Both the position numbers and the translations under genes were made by a program. The notes beneath the pieces were generated by a model. It searched no databases and was not told where the DNA came from. It worked only from the letters and a program-made list of their open reading frames with translations. A stretch of 64,000 nucleotides of DNA, taken from contig NZ_JADBED010000001.1 of the NCBI RefSeq assembly GCF_014873955.1, positions 1,612,001 through 1,676,000 of the forward strand. Reading direction: 5' to 3'. Below are positions 27,139-35,948 of this stretch, piece after piece. The stretch comes from Nesterenkonia lutea (GTDB taxonomy: Bacteria > Actinomycetota > Actinomycetes > Actinomycetales > Micrococcaceae). The number at the start of each line of letters is the position of its first letter. Positions within the stretch are counted from its first letter, which is position 1.

Positions 27139-27480
27139 ATGACACGCAGCCCGCTGGATACCGCTCTCGCGCAGTTCGCCGCCTATCGCGTCGGAGATGT
27201 CCGGGCGGCCCGGATCCTGCTCGACGATGACATGACCTTCACCTCTCCGCAGGATGACCACCTCGACAAGGCCGGTTTCCTGCAGTCCTGCTTCCCCACG
27301 GCGACGGGGTTCCTGCGTCAGGAAATCACCACCGCGGTGGAGCTCGGCCCTGGTGAAGTGCTCCTGCGCTACACCGCGCAGCGGCCGGATAGTCCGCCGT
27401 TCAGCAATGTGGAGATCATCACCGTCGTCGACGGGCGCATCACCGAGATCCGGGTGTACTTCGGCGGGGTGGAGCACTAG
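27139..27480 (+). CDS. SnoaL/NTF2-like protein
   Basis: 113-residue single-domain protein with the NTF2 pattern: an N-terminal helix (LAQFAAYRVGDVRAARILL), the DDMTFTSPQDDHLDK strand-loop and paired C-terminal strands (VEIITVVDGRITEIRVYFGG). Such proteins are isomerases, hydrolases or small-ligand carriers; no substrate can be named. TAGATT lies 7 bases before the ATG, a leaderless layout. Its stop overlaps the end of the convergent lipoprotein gene. Confidence 0.8.
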   Translation: MTRSPLDTALAQFAAYRVGDVRAARILLDDDMTFTSPQDDHLDKAGFLQSCFPTATGFLRQEITTAVELGPGEVLLRYTAQRPDSPPFSNVEIITVVDGRITEIRVYFGGVEH

Positions 27481-28013
27481 CGGTTGAGCTCGACCTCGGC
27501 CAGCGGAACAACCTCGCGGTCCGCCACCGGCTCGTCGAGCTCCACGATCAGGGAGACATGGCGTGCCTCCTGGGTGCAGGCCGAGTCGACGGCGTCGAGC
27601 AGCGTGCCAGAGATCGTGGCCACACGGATGACTTCTTCATCCTCTTCGACCACCGAGCGGACCCCGTAGCAGGCCGGGTTTCCGGTGTAGAAGGACAGCT
27701 GCAGCTCGGTGTCCGAGACCACAGTGTAGTTCTGCCAGGCCGAGAGGTGCTCGGCGACCATCTCCGGGGTCTCCTGCAGCGGAGCGGGCATCAGGTCTGG
27801 TGAGACGCTGCCACCGCCGCTCGGGTCGTCGCCGTCCGCGTCGGGATGCACTGCGGCGGGAGCACCGGTGGACTGATCGCCGTCGGCCCCTGCGTCAGTG
27901 CCGCCGCCCGGGTCGCCGTCGAGACCACCGCCGGGGTCCTCGGCGCAGGAGGAGAGCATCATCGCCGTGACTCCGGCGAGGACCAGCAGCGGTCCCCCTG
28001 GCCCGCGCATCAT
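27477..28013 (-). CDS. Hypothetical lipoprotein
   Basis: 178 residues. The signal sequence has a lipobox (AMMLSSC) and the mature protein starts with a Gly/Asp/Pro-rich linker of about 60 residues. The compact C-terminal half contains WQNYTVVSDTELQLSFYTG, a single Cys in NPACYGVRS and another in DSACTQEARH, perhaps a disulfide. No family is recognised. It follows the M16 peptidase upstream on the same strand by 3 bases, so it may be co-expressed. Confidence 0.75.
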   Translation of the reverse strand: MMRGPGGPLLVLAGVTAMMLSSCAEDPGGGLDGDPGGGTDAGADGDQSTGAPAAVHPDADGDDPSGGGSVSPDLMPAPLQETPEMVAEHLSAWQNYTVVSDTELQLSFYTGNPACYGVRSVVEEDEEVIRVATISGTLLDAVDSACTQEARHVSLIVELDEPVADREVVPLAEVELNR

Positions 28014-28016
28014 CGC

Positions 28017-29318
28017 CTAGCTGGGACCGACAACGGTGACGGCGCGCGGGGAGCTGGCCAGCCGGGAGGCCACCCTGCGCAGGTCCTCGGCGGTGATGGC
28101 GTCGATCGTCTCGAGGGTGTCGGAGATGTCCACGAACTCTCCGCGCACCAGCTCGGCGCGGCCCAGCCGGGACATGCGCGAGGAGGTCTCCTCCATGCCC
28201 AGCACGGTGCCGCCGCGCAGCTGGCCCTTGGCGCGGATCAGCTCCTCCTCGGTGACGTGGTCGGTGGCGATGCGCTCCAGCTCCGCGGCCATGACCTCGG
28301 TGACCTTCTCGACCTTGTTCGGCAGGCAGCCGGCGTAGAGGCCGAAGTAGCCGGCGTCGGTCATCGCCGAGGAGAACGAGTAGGTGGAATACGCCAGGCC
28401 GCGGCGCTCGCGGATCTCCTGGAAGAGCCGGGAGGACATGCCCCCGCCCAGGACCGCATGCATCACCGAGAGGGCGAACCGATCGTCGTCGGAGGCGGGC
28501 ATGCCGCGTCCGCCGAGGATGACCTGGGACTGCTCCACAGGCTTGATGATGGTCTCGGTGCCGGCGCGCACCGGGATCTCGGTCTCCTGACCGACCCGGC
28601 GCTCAGCCGGTGATCCCGCCACGGTCATGTCCCAGGCGGACTTGTCCAGCGCCTCGGCGATCAGCGAGACGACGTGATCGTGGTCGAGTCCGCCCGCTGC
28701 GGTGATGACCAGCTCGTCGGGGCGGTACCAGCGCCGGTAGTGGTCGTGGACGTCCTCGCGGCTGGCGGCGTTGATCTCCTCGGGTGTGCCGCCGATGGGC
28801 CGGCCCAGCGGGTGGCCGTCCATGACCTGGGCGCCGAAGCGTTCGTGGACCACGTCCTCGGGGTCGTCCTCGGCCATGGCGAGCTCTTCGAGGATGACTC
28901 CGCGCTCGACCTCCATCTCGGCCGGGTCCAGCAGCGCGGAGGTGACGATGTCGGTGAGCACGTCCACGGCCATGGGCAGATCAGTGTCCAGCACCCGGGC
29001 GTAGTAGCAGGTGTGCTCCTTGCCGGTGGCCGCATTGGACTCACCGCCCACACTGTCGAAGGCCGACGCGATCTCCAGGGCGGAGCGGGTCTTGGTGCCC
29101 TTGAAGAGCAGGTGCTCCAGGAAGTGGGTGGAGCCGTGCTGGTGAGCGGCCTCGTCGCGGGAGCCCACGCCGATCCAGAACCCGAGGGTGACCGAGCGCT
29201 GGCCCGGCATCTCCTCGGTGAGGATCCGGACCCCGGAGGGCAGCACGGAGCGGCGGACGGTGGAGCCGGCGTCGTTGTTCAGGACGCCTTCGGTGTGGGG
29301 ATCAATGGTGACGCGCAT
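28017..29318 (-). CDS. M16 family zinc peptidase
   Basis: 433-residue pitrilysin-type peptidase like mitochondrial processing peptidase beta and bacterial YmxG/PepR. The inverted zinc motif HFLEH is followed about 76 residues later by the glutamate ligand in MEVERGVILEELAMAEDDPED. The R/Y motif region (GLAYSTYSF) is present in the C-terminal half. The ATG at 29318 is preferred because the sequence begins MRVTIDPHTEGVL and a TAGCCT box lies 8 bases upstream. Actinobacterial homologues often lie near pnp and dapB; here dapB is 7 kb away. Confidence 0.9.
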   Translation of the reverse strand: MRVTIDPHTEGVLNNDAGSTVRRSVLPSGVRILTEEMPGQRSVTLGFWIGVGSRDEAAHQHGSTHFLEHLLFKGTKTRSALEIASAFDSVGGESNAATGKEHTCYYARVLDTDLPMAVDVLTDIVTSALLDPAEMEVERGVILEELAMAEDDPEDVVHERFGAQVMDGHPLGRPIGGTPEEINAASREDVHDHYRRWYRPDELVITAAGGLDHDHVVSLIAEALDKSAWDMTVAGSPAERRVGQETEIPVRAGTETIIKPVEQSQVILGGRGMPASDDDRFALSVMHAVLGGGMSSRLFQEIRERRGLAYSTYSFSSAMTDAGYFGLYAGCLPNKVEKVTEVMAAELERIATDHVTEEELIRAKGQLRGGTVLGMEETSSRMSRLGRAELVRGEFVDISDTLETIDAITAEDLRRVASRLASSPRAVTVVGPS

Positions 29319-29332
29319 AGGCCCCCAGGCTA

Positions 29333-29418
29333 CCTGGGTGGTTGAGTAATCCGGCACCTACGTCTGAGCCGGATTGCTCAACCGCCCAGGAGGAACGGAC
29401 AGATCACGACGACGGCGC
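29333..29418. repeat. Palindromic intergenic repeat, family II, copy 1
   Basis: A hairpin with 23-base arms (29333-29355 and 29368-29390, two mismatches that become G-U pairs) around GTTGAG-N3-TCCGGC is followed by AGGA-N-CGG and the 13-base motif ACGACGACGGCGC (29406-29418). The same order occurs at 32047-32135. It lies between the M16 gene and the Lrp gene. Confidence 0.8.
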
Positions 29419-29503
29419 CCGGTCAACTCCCAGCAGCCTCGCCCACGCAGCCACCTCCCGGCCACAGGGCCCCGGAAGCCTGAACCTCCTGTCCGAGGCA
29501 GAC

Positions 29504-29944
29504 TCAGCGGACCACGGAGCTCAGCAGCAGGCTCGTCTCGCTGTTGACCACACCCTTGATGCCGCGGACCCGGCGCAGGACCTCATCGAAGTCGCGGAGA
29601 TTCTCGCAGGAGATCTCGGCGACCAGGTCCCAGCCGCCGTTGGTGGTGTGCAGCGCCATGATCTCGGGGAAGCCGCGCAGCTCGGCGATCACATGGTCAG
29701 TGGTGCGACCCACCACTTCGATGAACGAGACGGCACGGACCTCCCCGGTCTCGTTGTGGTCATGGACCCGCACGCTGAACCCGATGATGACCCCGGCGGC
29801 CTTGAGCTTCTCGATCCGACTGGTCACGGTGGCCCGAGCGACCCCGAGCTGCTCGGCCAGGGCCGCCACCGGGGCCCGGCCGTCCTTGCGCAGCGCGGAG
29901 ATGAGTCGTCGGTCGAGGTCTGTGAGGCGGGGCATGTACATCAT
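29504..29944 (-). CDS. Lrp/AsnC family transcriptional regulator
   Basis: 146 residues. The AsnC helix-turn-helix is LTDLDRRLISALRKDGRAPV then AALAEQLGVARATVTSRIEKL. The RAM effector domain follows (AVSFIEVVGRTTDHVIAELR to GGWDLVAEISCENLRDF). It diverges from the ornithine cyclodeaminase gene, so it is probably the amino-acid-responsive regulator of that gene. Three in-frame ATGs lie at the start (29944, 29941, 29935). Confidence 0.9.
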   Translation of the reverse strand: MMYMPRLTDLDRRLISALRKDGRAPVAALAEQLGVARATVTSRIEKLKAAGVIIGFSVRVHDHNETGEVRAVSFIEVVGRTTDHVIAELRGFPEIMALHTTNGGWDLVAEISCENLRDFDEVLRRVRGIKGVVNSETSLLLSSVVR

Positions 29945-30006
29945 GCTAACTGGAACCCGACAAAGTGGTACATGATTGGCCCAGAATTCAGCAAAACTGC
30001 TCTTCC

Positions 30007-30031
30007 GTGTACACATCGAGACCTCTAGGCT
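30007..30031 (+). promoter_or_regulatory. Promoter and palindrome upstream of the ornithine cyclodeaminase gene
   Basis: The perfect palindrome GTGTACAC (30007-30014) lies about 12 bases before a TAGGCT -10 box (30026-30031). It would sit in the -35/-10 spacer, a position expected for repression by the divergent Lrp-type regulator. Confidence 0.45.
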
Positions 30032-30094
30032 GAATCTCATCAACCTGGCACGATCCACGCACCACCACACGCACCACCAGCAGAGGAGTTCGTC

Positions 30095-31123
30095 ATGACG
30101 CAGTTCGTCGACGTCGGCAACATGGCCCGATGGATCCAGCGCGAAGGTGTGGAACACCTCATGTCCGAGATGATCCATTACCTCGAAGATGACTTCCGCC
30201 GCTGGGAGAGCTTCGACAAGATCCCGCGCATCGCCAGCCACACACCCTTCGGTGTGATCGAGCTGATGCCCACCTCGGATCTGGAGACCTACGCCTTCAA
30301 GTACGTCAACGGGCATCCGCTGAACCCCTCGCGCGGGTTCCAGACCGTCACCGCCTTCGGGATGCTCGCCGATGTGGACAACGGCTATCCCACGTTCGTG
30401 GCCGAGATGACCCTGCTGACTGCACTGCGCACCGCCGCGACCTCGGCGATGACCGCCAAAGCCCTGGCCCGGAAGGACTCGAAGCGGATGGCGCTGATCG
30501 GTGCCGGCTCGCAGGCCGAGTTCCAGGCGCTGGCCTTCCGCTCCGCCCTGGGCATCGAGGATCTGCAGGTCTTCGACGTGGACGCGGCTGCCGTACAGAA
30601 GCTGCGCAGGAACCTCGAACCGCTGGGGTTCCGCGTGCTGGCGGCTGGCTCCACCGACGAGGCGGTGGCGGGGGCAGACATCATCACCACGTGCACCGCG
30701 GACAAGGCGCAGAACACGATCCTCAGCTCCGCGCAGGTCCGCCCCGGCGTGCACATCAACGCCGTGGGCGGAGACTGCCCGGGCAAGACCGAGCTGGACG
30801 CGGAGATCCTGCGTCGCGGTCGGGTCTTCGTGGAGTACCCCGAGCAGACCCGGATCGAGGGCGAGATCCAGCAGATGGAGGCCGACTTCCCCGTGGTCGA
30901 GTTCTGGAAGGTGCTCACCGGCGCCGAGACCGGACGCCAGTCGGAGGAGCAGATCACGATCTTCGACTCGGTGGGCTTCGCCATCGCGGATCTCTCCGCA
31001 CTTCGTTTCGTCCGCGACGCCACCGCTGGCACGGACCTGCAGACCTCCCTGGACCTGGTGGCCGATCCCGAGGACCCGAAGGATCTGTTTTCGCTGGTCA
31101 GCTCGATGAAGCCAGTGGGGTGA
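30095..31123 (+). CDS. Ornithine cyclodeaminase family protein
   Basis: 342-residue NAD-dependent enzyme of the mu-crystallin fold that converts L-ornithine to L-proline and ammonia. The Rossmann motif is MALIGAGSQAEFQALAF, and the substrate segment includes EMTLLTALRTAATSAMTAKA and the HINAVGGDCPGKTELD loop typical of the ornithine-specific branch. GAGGAG precedes the ATG. It lies 6 bases upstream of a ctlX remnant; intact ctlX makes ornithine from citrulline, so the pair is a former citrulline-to-proline route. Confidence 0.88.
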   Translation: MTQFVDVGNMARWIQREGVEHLMSEMIHYLEDDFRRWESFDKIPRIASHTPFGVIELMPTSDLETYAFKYVNGHPLNPSRGFQTVTAFGMLADVDNGYPTFVAEMTLLTALRTAATSAMTAKALARKDSKRMALIGAGSQAEFQALAFRSALGIEDLQVFDVDAAAVQKLRRNLEPLGFRVLAAGSTDEAVAGADIITTCTADKAQNTILSSAQVRPGVHINAVGGDCPGKTELDAEILRRGRVFVEYPEQTRIEGEIQQMEADFPVVEFWKVLTGAETGRQSEEQITIFDSVGFAIADLSALRFVRDATAGTDLQTSLDLVADPEDPKDLFSLVSSMKPVG

Positions 31124-31129
31124 TCACCG

Positions 31130-32021
31130 ATGACCGAGGTTCTTGATGCTCCGGTCGCGCGCTTCACCCTGGAGACCAGCGGCGCGGCGAAGGTCGCCGC
31201 TCCCGCCGCGGTCCCTGTCCCCGAGCAGGCGCCCTCCCGAGTGGTGCTCGTGCGACCGCACCAGTTCACTCCGAATCCCGAGACTGCGGCGGACAACAGC
31301 TTCCAGCAGCGGATCCTCGAGGTCCTGCTGCCCTCGGTGACTCACCAGGCCGCACAGGAGTCCGCGCGTCAGGTAGCGGCGGCGGCCTATGCCGAGGTCA
31401 CCGAGCTTGGGCGCACGGCGGGCGGACATCCTCGCGCACCTGCAGGAGAACTTCCGTGTGCGCCGCGTGGTGGACTACACATCGGCCGAGCGCTTCGGAG
31501 AATACCTCGAGGGCACGGGCTCGATGGTGCTGGATCACCGCGAGCGCCTGGCCTATGCCTGCCGGTCTCGCAGGCTCTCCGCCGGGCTGTTCAGCGAGTT
31601 CTGCCGGGACTTCGGCTACACCCCGGTGCTCTTCGACGCCACGGACGAGGACGGCGTGCCGGTCTATCACACCAATGTGATGATGTCGGTGGGCACCGAG
31701 CTTGCTCTCATCAGTGCCGAGATGATCCGTGACAGGACCCAGCGCGAACACGTGCTGCGCGTGCTGCGGGATTCGGGCAGGACCGTCGTGGAGCTCAGCG
31801 TGGACCAGGTCAGCCGGTTCGCCGGCAACTGTCTGGAGCTCGCCGCGAACGGCCAGCGCTATCTGGTGCTCTCCACCACGGCCGAACAGAGCCTGACCAG
31901 CGAGCAGCGGGCGACCATCTCCGCGTTCTGCACGCTGGTGCCCGTGGAGGTCTCCACGCTGGAGGCCGCCGGAGGATCGGTGCGCTGCATGATCGCCGGC
32001 AACCACTTGCCTCCCCGCTGA
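31130..32021 (+). pseudogene. ctlX: Citrulline utilization hydrolase CtlX, internally deleted and frameshifted
   Basis: The N-terminal piece (to about 31408) reads VVLVRPHQFTPNPETAADNS and YAEVTEL. The rest continues in another frame from about 31415 (RRADILAHLQENFRVRRVVD, EGTGSMVLDHRERLAYACRS, VYHTNVMMSVGTELALIS, and ends SVRCMIAGNHLPPR). These are the two ends of an arginine-deiminase-fold amidinotransferase-like hydrolase. What normally joins them, about 50 residues containing the TPDSxFPNNW active-site region, is missing. The late His (YHTNVMM) and the final Cys (SVRCMIAG) survive. I judge it inactive. Its start follows the cyclodeaminase gene by 6 bases. Confidence 0.82.
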
Positions 32022-32046
32022 GCGTGAGGCTGTCTGTGCCGTCCTT

Positions 32047-32135
32047 CCAGGGCAGTTGAGTTTTCCGGTCGCTGCGTAAGGGCCGGAAAGCTCAACCGCC
32101 CCGGAGGATCGGTAGAAATCAGACGACGACGGCGC
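32047..32135. repeat. Palindromic intergenic repeat, family II, copy 2
   Basis: The arms 32047-32068 and 32083-32104 pair with three transitions around GTTGAG-N2-TTCCGG, followed by AGGATCGG and ACGACGACGGCGC (32123-32135). It matches copy 1 in layout and in the tail motif. It lies just after the ctlX remnant. Confidence 0.8.
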
Positions 32136-32177
32136 GGAGCCGCCTCGCGCGGTGGTCACGCCACGGCGCGGAGGGGG

Positions 32178-33251
32178 TCAGTTGCCCACCCAGTTGCCGT
32201 TCTCGTCGTACTGATCGGCAAAGATCTTTGGCGGGGAGTCACCAGGTTCTAGGGTGACCGGCCCATTGCATCCCCAGTGGCTGCTGCTGCGACAGGAGCC
32301 GGAGACATTGCGCGCGGCAACCCGCCAGATGTCGGCCTCTCCCGGTGAGGCCTGGACATCGACCGAGCCGGGAATGACGACCCAGGGTCCACCTCCGACT
32401 CGATACTCGCCCACGAAGGTGGTGGTCAGACTGACCGGGAACCTGCCGGTCTCGGTGTAGACGTGGCTGGTGGGCGTCTCCTGGTCCGTCTTCACCACAG
32501 TCTCACCCTGCCAGCTGTCCGGCATCGGCTCGCCGGGGTCATAGGTGACATCGTTGCTTCCGTCTCCGTAGTTCCACTGGAATGTCTGCGGATGGACACG
32601 AATCTCGACCGGGATGCCGAGGAGGATTTCGTTGAGAGTCTGGGTCTCCACGTTCGCGAATATATGCGTGTGCCGGCCCTTGTATCCGAACCCCAGGAGA
32701 TCCGGTTCGAACTCGACGGAACCTCCTACTATCGGGAGCGTGGCGAAAGCTTCCTGGACGGCACCGGGGAGCTGCGCCATGATTTCGGCTAGCTCATCGT
32801 CTTCTCCCTCCACATCTTCCACTTGTGCCACTGGAGCACACACATAGCCAGAGAACTCCCCCGTATCGACAGGACTAACGACGTCTAACCCTTGTGACTC
32901 ACACTGGTCGAGCAGCACTACCCGACAGTCGGCTCGTCCGCTCCCTTGTTCTTCGGAGCAATAGACGGGCTCCTCGCGTTCACGAGGGCTCGGTGCAACC
33001 ACTCCCGGAGCACTTTCTTGCCTGTCGGAGGGATGGCCCTCGCGAGGAGTTTGGCTATTTCCACGTCCAATACTTCGTGGGCAAGACTGGATGTTGGCCT
33101 GGGCCTCACCTGGCGCCGTCCAACGAGCTGAGGTGTTACACGCGCCTCCAGCGGAGGACGCATCTACGGGCTGTTGATGTGGAAGGCCAACTAGAGCTAT
33201 CGCGAGTAGCGTTGCGAGAAATATTCCGAGAAAGCGCAGACGATCCAGCAT
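32178..33251 (-). CDS. Secreted PKD-like domain protein
   Basis: 357 residues. An N-terminal signal peptide or anchor (FLGIFLATLLAIALVGLP) precedes a disordered, charged region. The C-terminal half carries a PKD-type fold: FQWNYGDGSNDVTYDPGEPM, then TSHVYTETGRFPVSLTTTF. Several Cys pairs may form disulfides outside the cell. The exact function is unknown. Its ATG overlaps the stop of the upstream lipoprotein gene by two bases, so the two secreted proteins are made together. Part of the coding region is less GC-rich than the surroundings. Confidence 0.8.
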   Translation of the reverse strand: MLDRLRFLGIFLATLLAIALVGLPHQQPVDASSAGGACNTSARWTAPGEAQANIQSCPRSIGRGNSQTPREGHPSDRQESAPGVVAPSPREREEPVYCSEEQGSGRADCRVVLLDQCESQGLDVVSPVDTGEFSGYVCAPVAQVEDVEGEDDELAEIMAQLPGAVQEAFATLPIVGGSVEFEPDLLGFGYKGRHTHIFANVETQTLNEILLGIPVEIRVHPQTFQWNYGDGSNDVTYDPGEPMPDSWQGETVVKTDQETPTSHVYTETGRFPVSLTTTFVGEYRVGGGPWVVIPGSVDVQASPGEADIWRVAARNVSGSCRSSSHWGCNGPVTLEPGDSPPKIFADQYDENGNWVGN

Positions 33252-33952
33252 TAGTTTTCCGCGGTGGTGTCGTCAGGAAAATACAACTCGAGCACGCGCC
33301 ATCGGTCGCCCTGGTAGTGGAGTGTCGCCTCAACGCCAGAAAGACTCTCTTCGCCCCCTTCGACTAGTTGCTCTCCGTCGGCGCTAAACTCCGCGAAATC
33401 GCCTTCGCGGATAGTAAACAGGATTGATACTTGCTGATTCTCAGAAACACTGCTTACGATTTCGTCTTCAACCTTCGCCCCCTCAGCGAGGTGCCAGCCG
33501 CCGTCTTTTGCATAGAGCTTTTCAAACTGCCCGATACGCCCCCCGCATATCTGGCAATCGGCGCTGGAGACAAGTTCGAACGGCTCAGGCTCGCCCGTGA
33601 GTTCCATGTAGAGGTCCGCCTCGAACCAATACCTCAGAGCCGCCAGCGCGCCTTCTTCGGTCTCTTCGTAGATCTCGTCCGGAACCTCAGGCTCGGGCCA
33701 GTTCTCTGCGGGTCCATCTGAAGACGCAGGGACCGGCGACGGCGACGGTTCAGGATCCTCGGCCGCGCCCCCTTCACCACTCGGCTCTTCTGGATCCGCA
33801 GATCCGCCCTCCGGTGAGGTCTCCCCCGCACTCGGCTCAACATCCGTCGCATTAGGTTCTGCACCGGCGTCGTCACCTCCACACGAAGTCACACTCAACC
33901 CGAGGACAGCCGCGAAACTCACCACGCTGATCCGTCTCATCGACGTGTTCAT
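33251..33952 (-). CDS. DUF6318-like lipoprotein
   Basis: 233 residues. The signal ends in the lipobox VTSC, and an acidic Glu/Ser/Pro linker of about 70 residues follows. The folded part begins EEGALAALRYWFEADLYMEL and contains ADCQICGG, a pattern seen in the actinobacterial DUF6318 family of probable surface lipoproteins. The ATG at 33952 gives MNTSMRRISVV; MRRISVV (33940) is also possible. It is translationally joined to the PKD-like gene. Confidence 0.8.
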   Translation of the reverse strand: MNTSMRRISVVSFAAVLGLSVTSCGGDDAGAEPNATDVEPSAGETSPEGGSADPEEPSGEGGAAEDPEPSPSPVPASSDGPAENWPEPEVPDEIYEETEEGALAALRYWFEADLYMELTGEPEPFELVSSADCQICGGRIGQFEKLYAKDGGWHLAEGAKVEDEIVSSVSENQQVSILFTIREGDFAEFSADGEQLVEGGEESLSGVEATLHYQGDRWRVLELYFPDDTTAEN

Positions 33953-34017
33953 GTACCTGTTCCGTCCACCCTGAGACTGCCTCTGCAATCACCTGTGGGG
34001 CAACAGACTAGACAGAA

Positions 34018-34046
34018 CCGCCCCGGCGCAAAAGGGTCCGGGGCGG
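34018..34046 (-). terminator. GC-rich hairpin downstream of poxB
   Basis: CCGCCCCGG (34018) pairs with CCGGGGCGG (34038) across an 11-base loop, 20 bases after the poxB stop. It probably ends the poxB transcript. Confidence 0.55.
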
Positions 34047-34065
34047 GCTGTGGAGGGACTCAGGC

Positions 34066-35781
34066 TCAGAACAATTGCCGGAAGTTCGTCTTCGCCAGAT
34101 CGACCAGCTCGTCACCGCGCCCGCTCAGCACAGTGCGCACCGCGTAGAGGGTGAAGCCTTTTGCCTGCTCAGCGGTGATGTTCGGAGGCATCGACAGCTC
34201 CTGTCGCTCTGTCACCACGTCCAGCAGCGCCGGGCCACCGTGCGCCAGGAACTCCTCCACCGCCGCAGGAAGATCTTCGGACTTCTCCACCCGGATTCCC
34301 TTGATGTCCATCGCCTCGGCCACGGAGGCGAAGTTCGGGTTCTTCAGCTCCGTCCCGTAGTTCACGAACCCGGCGGCCTTCATCTCCACCTCCACGAAGT
34401 TCAGCGAGGAGTTGTTGTAGACCACCGTCTTGATGGGCAGCTCGTTCTGCGTGATGGTCAGCAGCTCCCCCAGAAGCATCGCCAGCCCGCCGTCGCCGGC
34501 CAGCGCGATGACCTGCTTCTGCGGTTCGGCCATCTGCGCGCCGATCCCCTGCGAGATCGCGTTCGCCATCGACCCGTGGCTGAAGGAGCCCAGCAGCCGC
34601 CGCTTCCCGTTCATGGTCAGATACCGGCAGGCCCACACCACGGGCGAGCCGACGTCGGGAAGGAAGATGGCGTCGTCGTCGGCGGCTTCATCGATCAGCC
34701 GGGTCAGGTATTGCGGGTGGATGGTCCGCCGAGACGGCGTGGCCAGCGCATCGAGGTCCTTGCGCGTCCTGGTGTAGTGCTCGGTGGAGTCCTCCAGGTG
34801 CTTCGAACTCCGGTGTGCCTCCAGCTTGGGCAGCAGCGCGTCCACCGTGTCCTTGACCGTGCCCACCAGCCCCACATCCACAGGGGTCCGCCGGCCGATC
34901 TGCTCGCCCCGGACGTCCACCTGCACCACCTTCGCGTGCTCCGGATAGAACTGCTGATACGGCAGGTCGGAGCCGAGCACCAGCAGCGTCTCGCAGCGCG
35001 CCATCGCCCGGTAGCCCGAGGAAAATCCGAGAAGTCCGGTCATGCCGACGTCGTAGGGGTTGTCCCACTCCACATGCTCCTTGCCCCGCAGCGCATGCAC
35101 GATCGGGGCCTGCAGCCGCTCCGCAACGGCCAGCATCTCCGTGTGCGCCCCGGCGGTCCCGGCGCCGGCAAGGATCGTCACGCGCTCACAGGTGTTCAGC
35201 GCCTCCGCGGCCCGGTCCAGCTCAGCCTCCGCCGGGATCACCCGGGATGTCATCGGGCGGATGGACTCGGGCTTTGCGGAGCTGTCCTGCAGCGCTACGT
35301 CTCCAGGGATGACCAGCACAGCCACTCCGCGCTTCTCGATGGCCTCGCGCATGGCGATCCGCAGCAGCCGCGGCATCTGGTCTGCGTGGGCGACGTGCTC
35401 GACGTAGACGCTGCACTCGCGGAAAAGCTCCTGCGGGTGGGTCTCCTGGAAATAGCCCGAGCCGATCTCCTGGCTGGGGATGTGCGCGGCGATCGCCAGC
35501 ACAGGGGTCCGCGAGCGCTGCGCGTCGAAGAGGCCATTGATCAGGTGAAGGTTGCCCGGTCCACAGCTGCCCGCGCAGACCGCGAGCTCCCCGGTGACCT
35601 GGGCCTCGGCGCTTGCAGCGAAGGCTGCGGCTTCCTCGTGCCGAGTCTGCACCCACTCGATGGTGCCCGCCGCCCGCAGCGCGTCGGTGATGCCGTTGAG
35701 GGAATCCCCGGGGATCCCGTAGATCCGCTCCACTCCGCTGGCGTGCAAGGTGTCAACGATGTTGCGTGCGACTGTCGGCAT
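34066..35781 (-). CDS. poxB: Pyruvate oxidase / pyruvate:quinone dehydrogenase
   Basis: 571-residue thiamine-diphosphate flavoenzyme that decarboxylates pyruvate to acetate and passes electrons to quinone (or to oxygen in the oxidase form). It has the three domains in order: an N-terminal Pyr domain with the catalytic Glu in VQTRHEEAAAFAASAEA, a central FAD-type domain, and a C-terminal PP domain with GDGGLAMLLGELLT-N motif residues. GGAAGG precedes the ATG. It is a single gene diverging from the Nudix hydrolase. Related carboligases are possible, but the overall pattern is PoxB-like. Confidence 0.9.
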   Translation of the reverse strand: MPTVARNIVDTLHASGVERIYGIPGDSLNGITDALRAAGTIEWVQTRHEEAAAFAASAEAQVTGELAVCAGSCGPGNLHLINGLFDAQRSRTPVLAIAAHIPSQEIGSGYFQETHPQELFRECSVYVEHVAHADQMPRLLRIAMREAIEKRGVAVLVIPGDVALQDSSAKPESIRPMTSRVIPAEAELDRAAEALNTCERVTILAGAGTAGAHTEMLAVAERLQAPIVHALRGKEHVEWDNPYDVGMTGLLGFSSGYRAMARCETLLVLGSDLPYQQFYPEHAKVVQVDVRGEQIGRRTPVDVGLVGTVKDTVDALLPKLEAHRSSKHLEDSTEHYTRTRKDLDALATPSRRTIHPQYLTRLIDEAADDDAIFLPDVGSPVVWACRYLTMNGKRRLLGSFSHGSMANAISQGIGAQMAEPQKQVIALAGDGGLAMLLGELLTITQNELPIKTVVYNNSSLNFVEVEMKAAGFVNYGTELKNPNFASVAEAMDIKGIRVEKSEDLPAAVEEFLAHGGPALLDVVTERQELSMPPNITAEQAKGFTLYAVRTVLSGRGDELVDLAKTNFRQLF

Positions 35782-35887
35782 GGCTTCCTTCCGAGAGGGT
35801 CACCGCTGCCTGCGCAGACGAGCGGCGCGTACCTTCGCAGTCTAGAACTCCGCGACGCGCACGCCTATGGGCCAGCTCACGGCAAGG

Positions 35888-35900
35888 ACGACGACGGCGC
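35888..35900 (+). repeat. Family II tail motif, isolated copy
   Basis: ACGACGACGGCGC occurs between poxB and the Nudix gene. The following bases (CCGCTCCCCTCCCAGC) resemble those after copy 1 (CCGGTCAACTCCCAGC), so similarity extends beyond the 13-mer. No hairpin arms are seen here. Confidence 0.6.
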
Positions 35901-35948
35901 CCGCTCCCCTCCCAGCCGATGGGCAGACTCCTCACCTAGTCTGGCCAC

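Noticed and set aside
33001..33250. Possible plus-strand frames in the PKD-like gene's 5' half
   Set aside because: The minus-strand frame has a signal peptide and a stop/start overlap with the upstream lipoprotein gene, which is better support.
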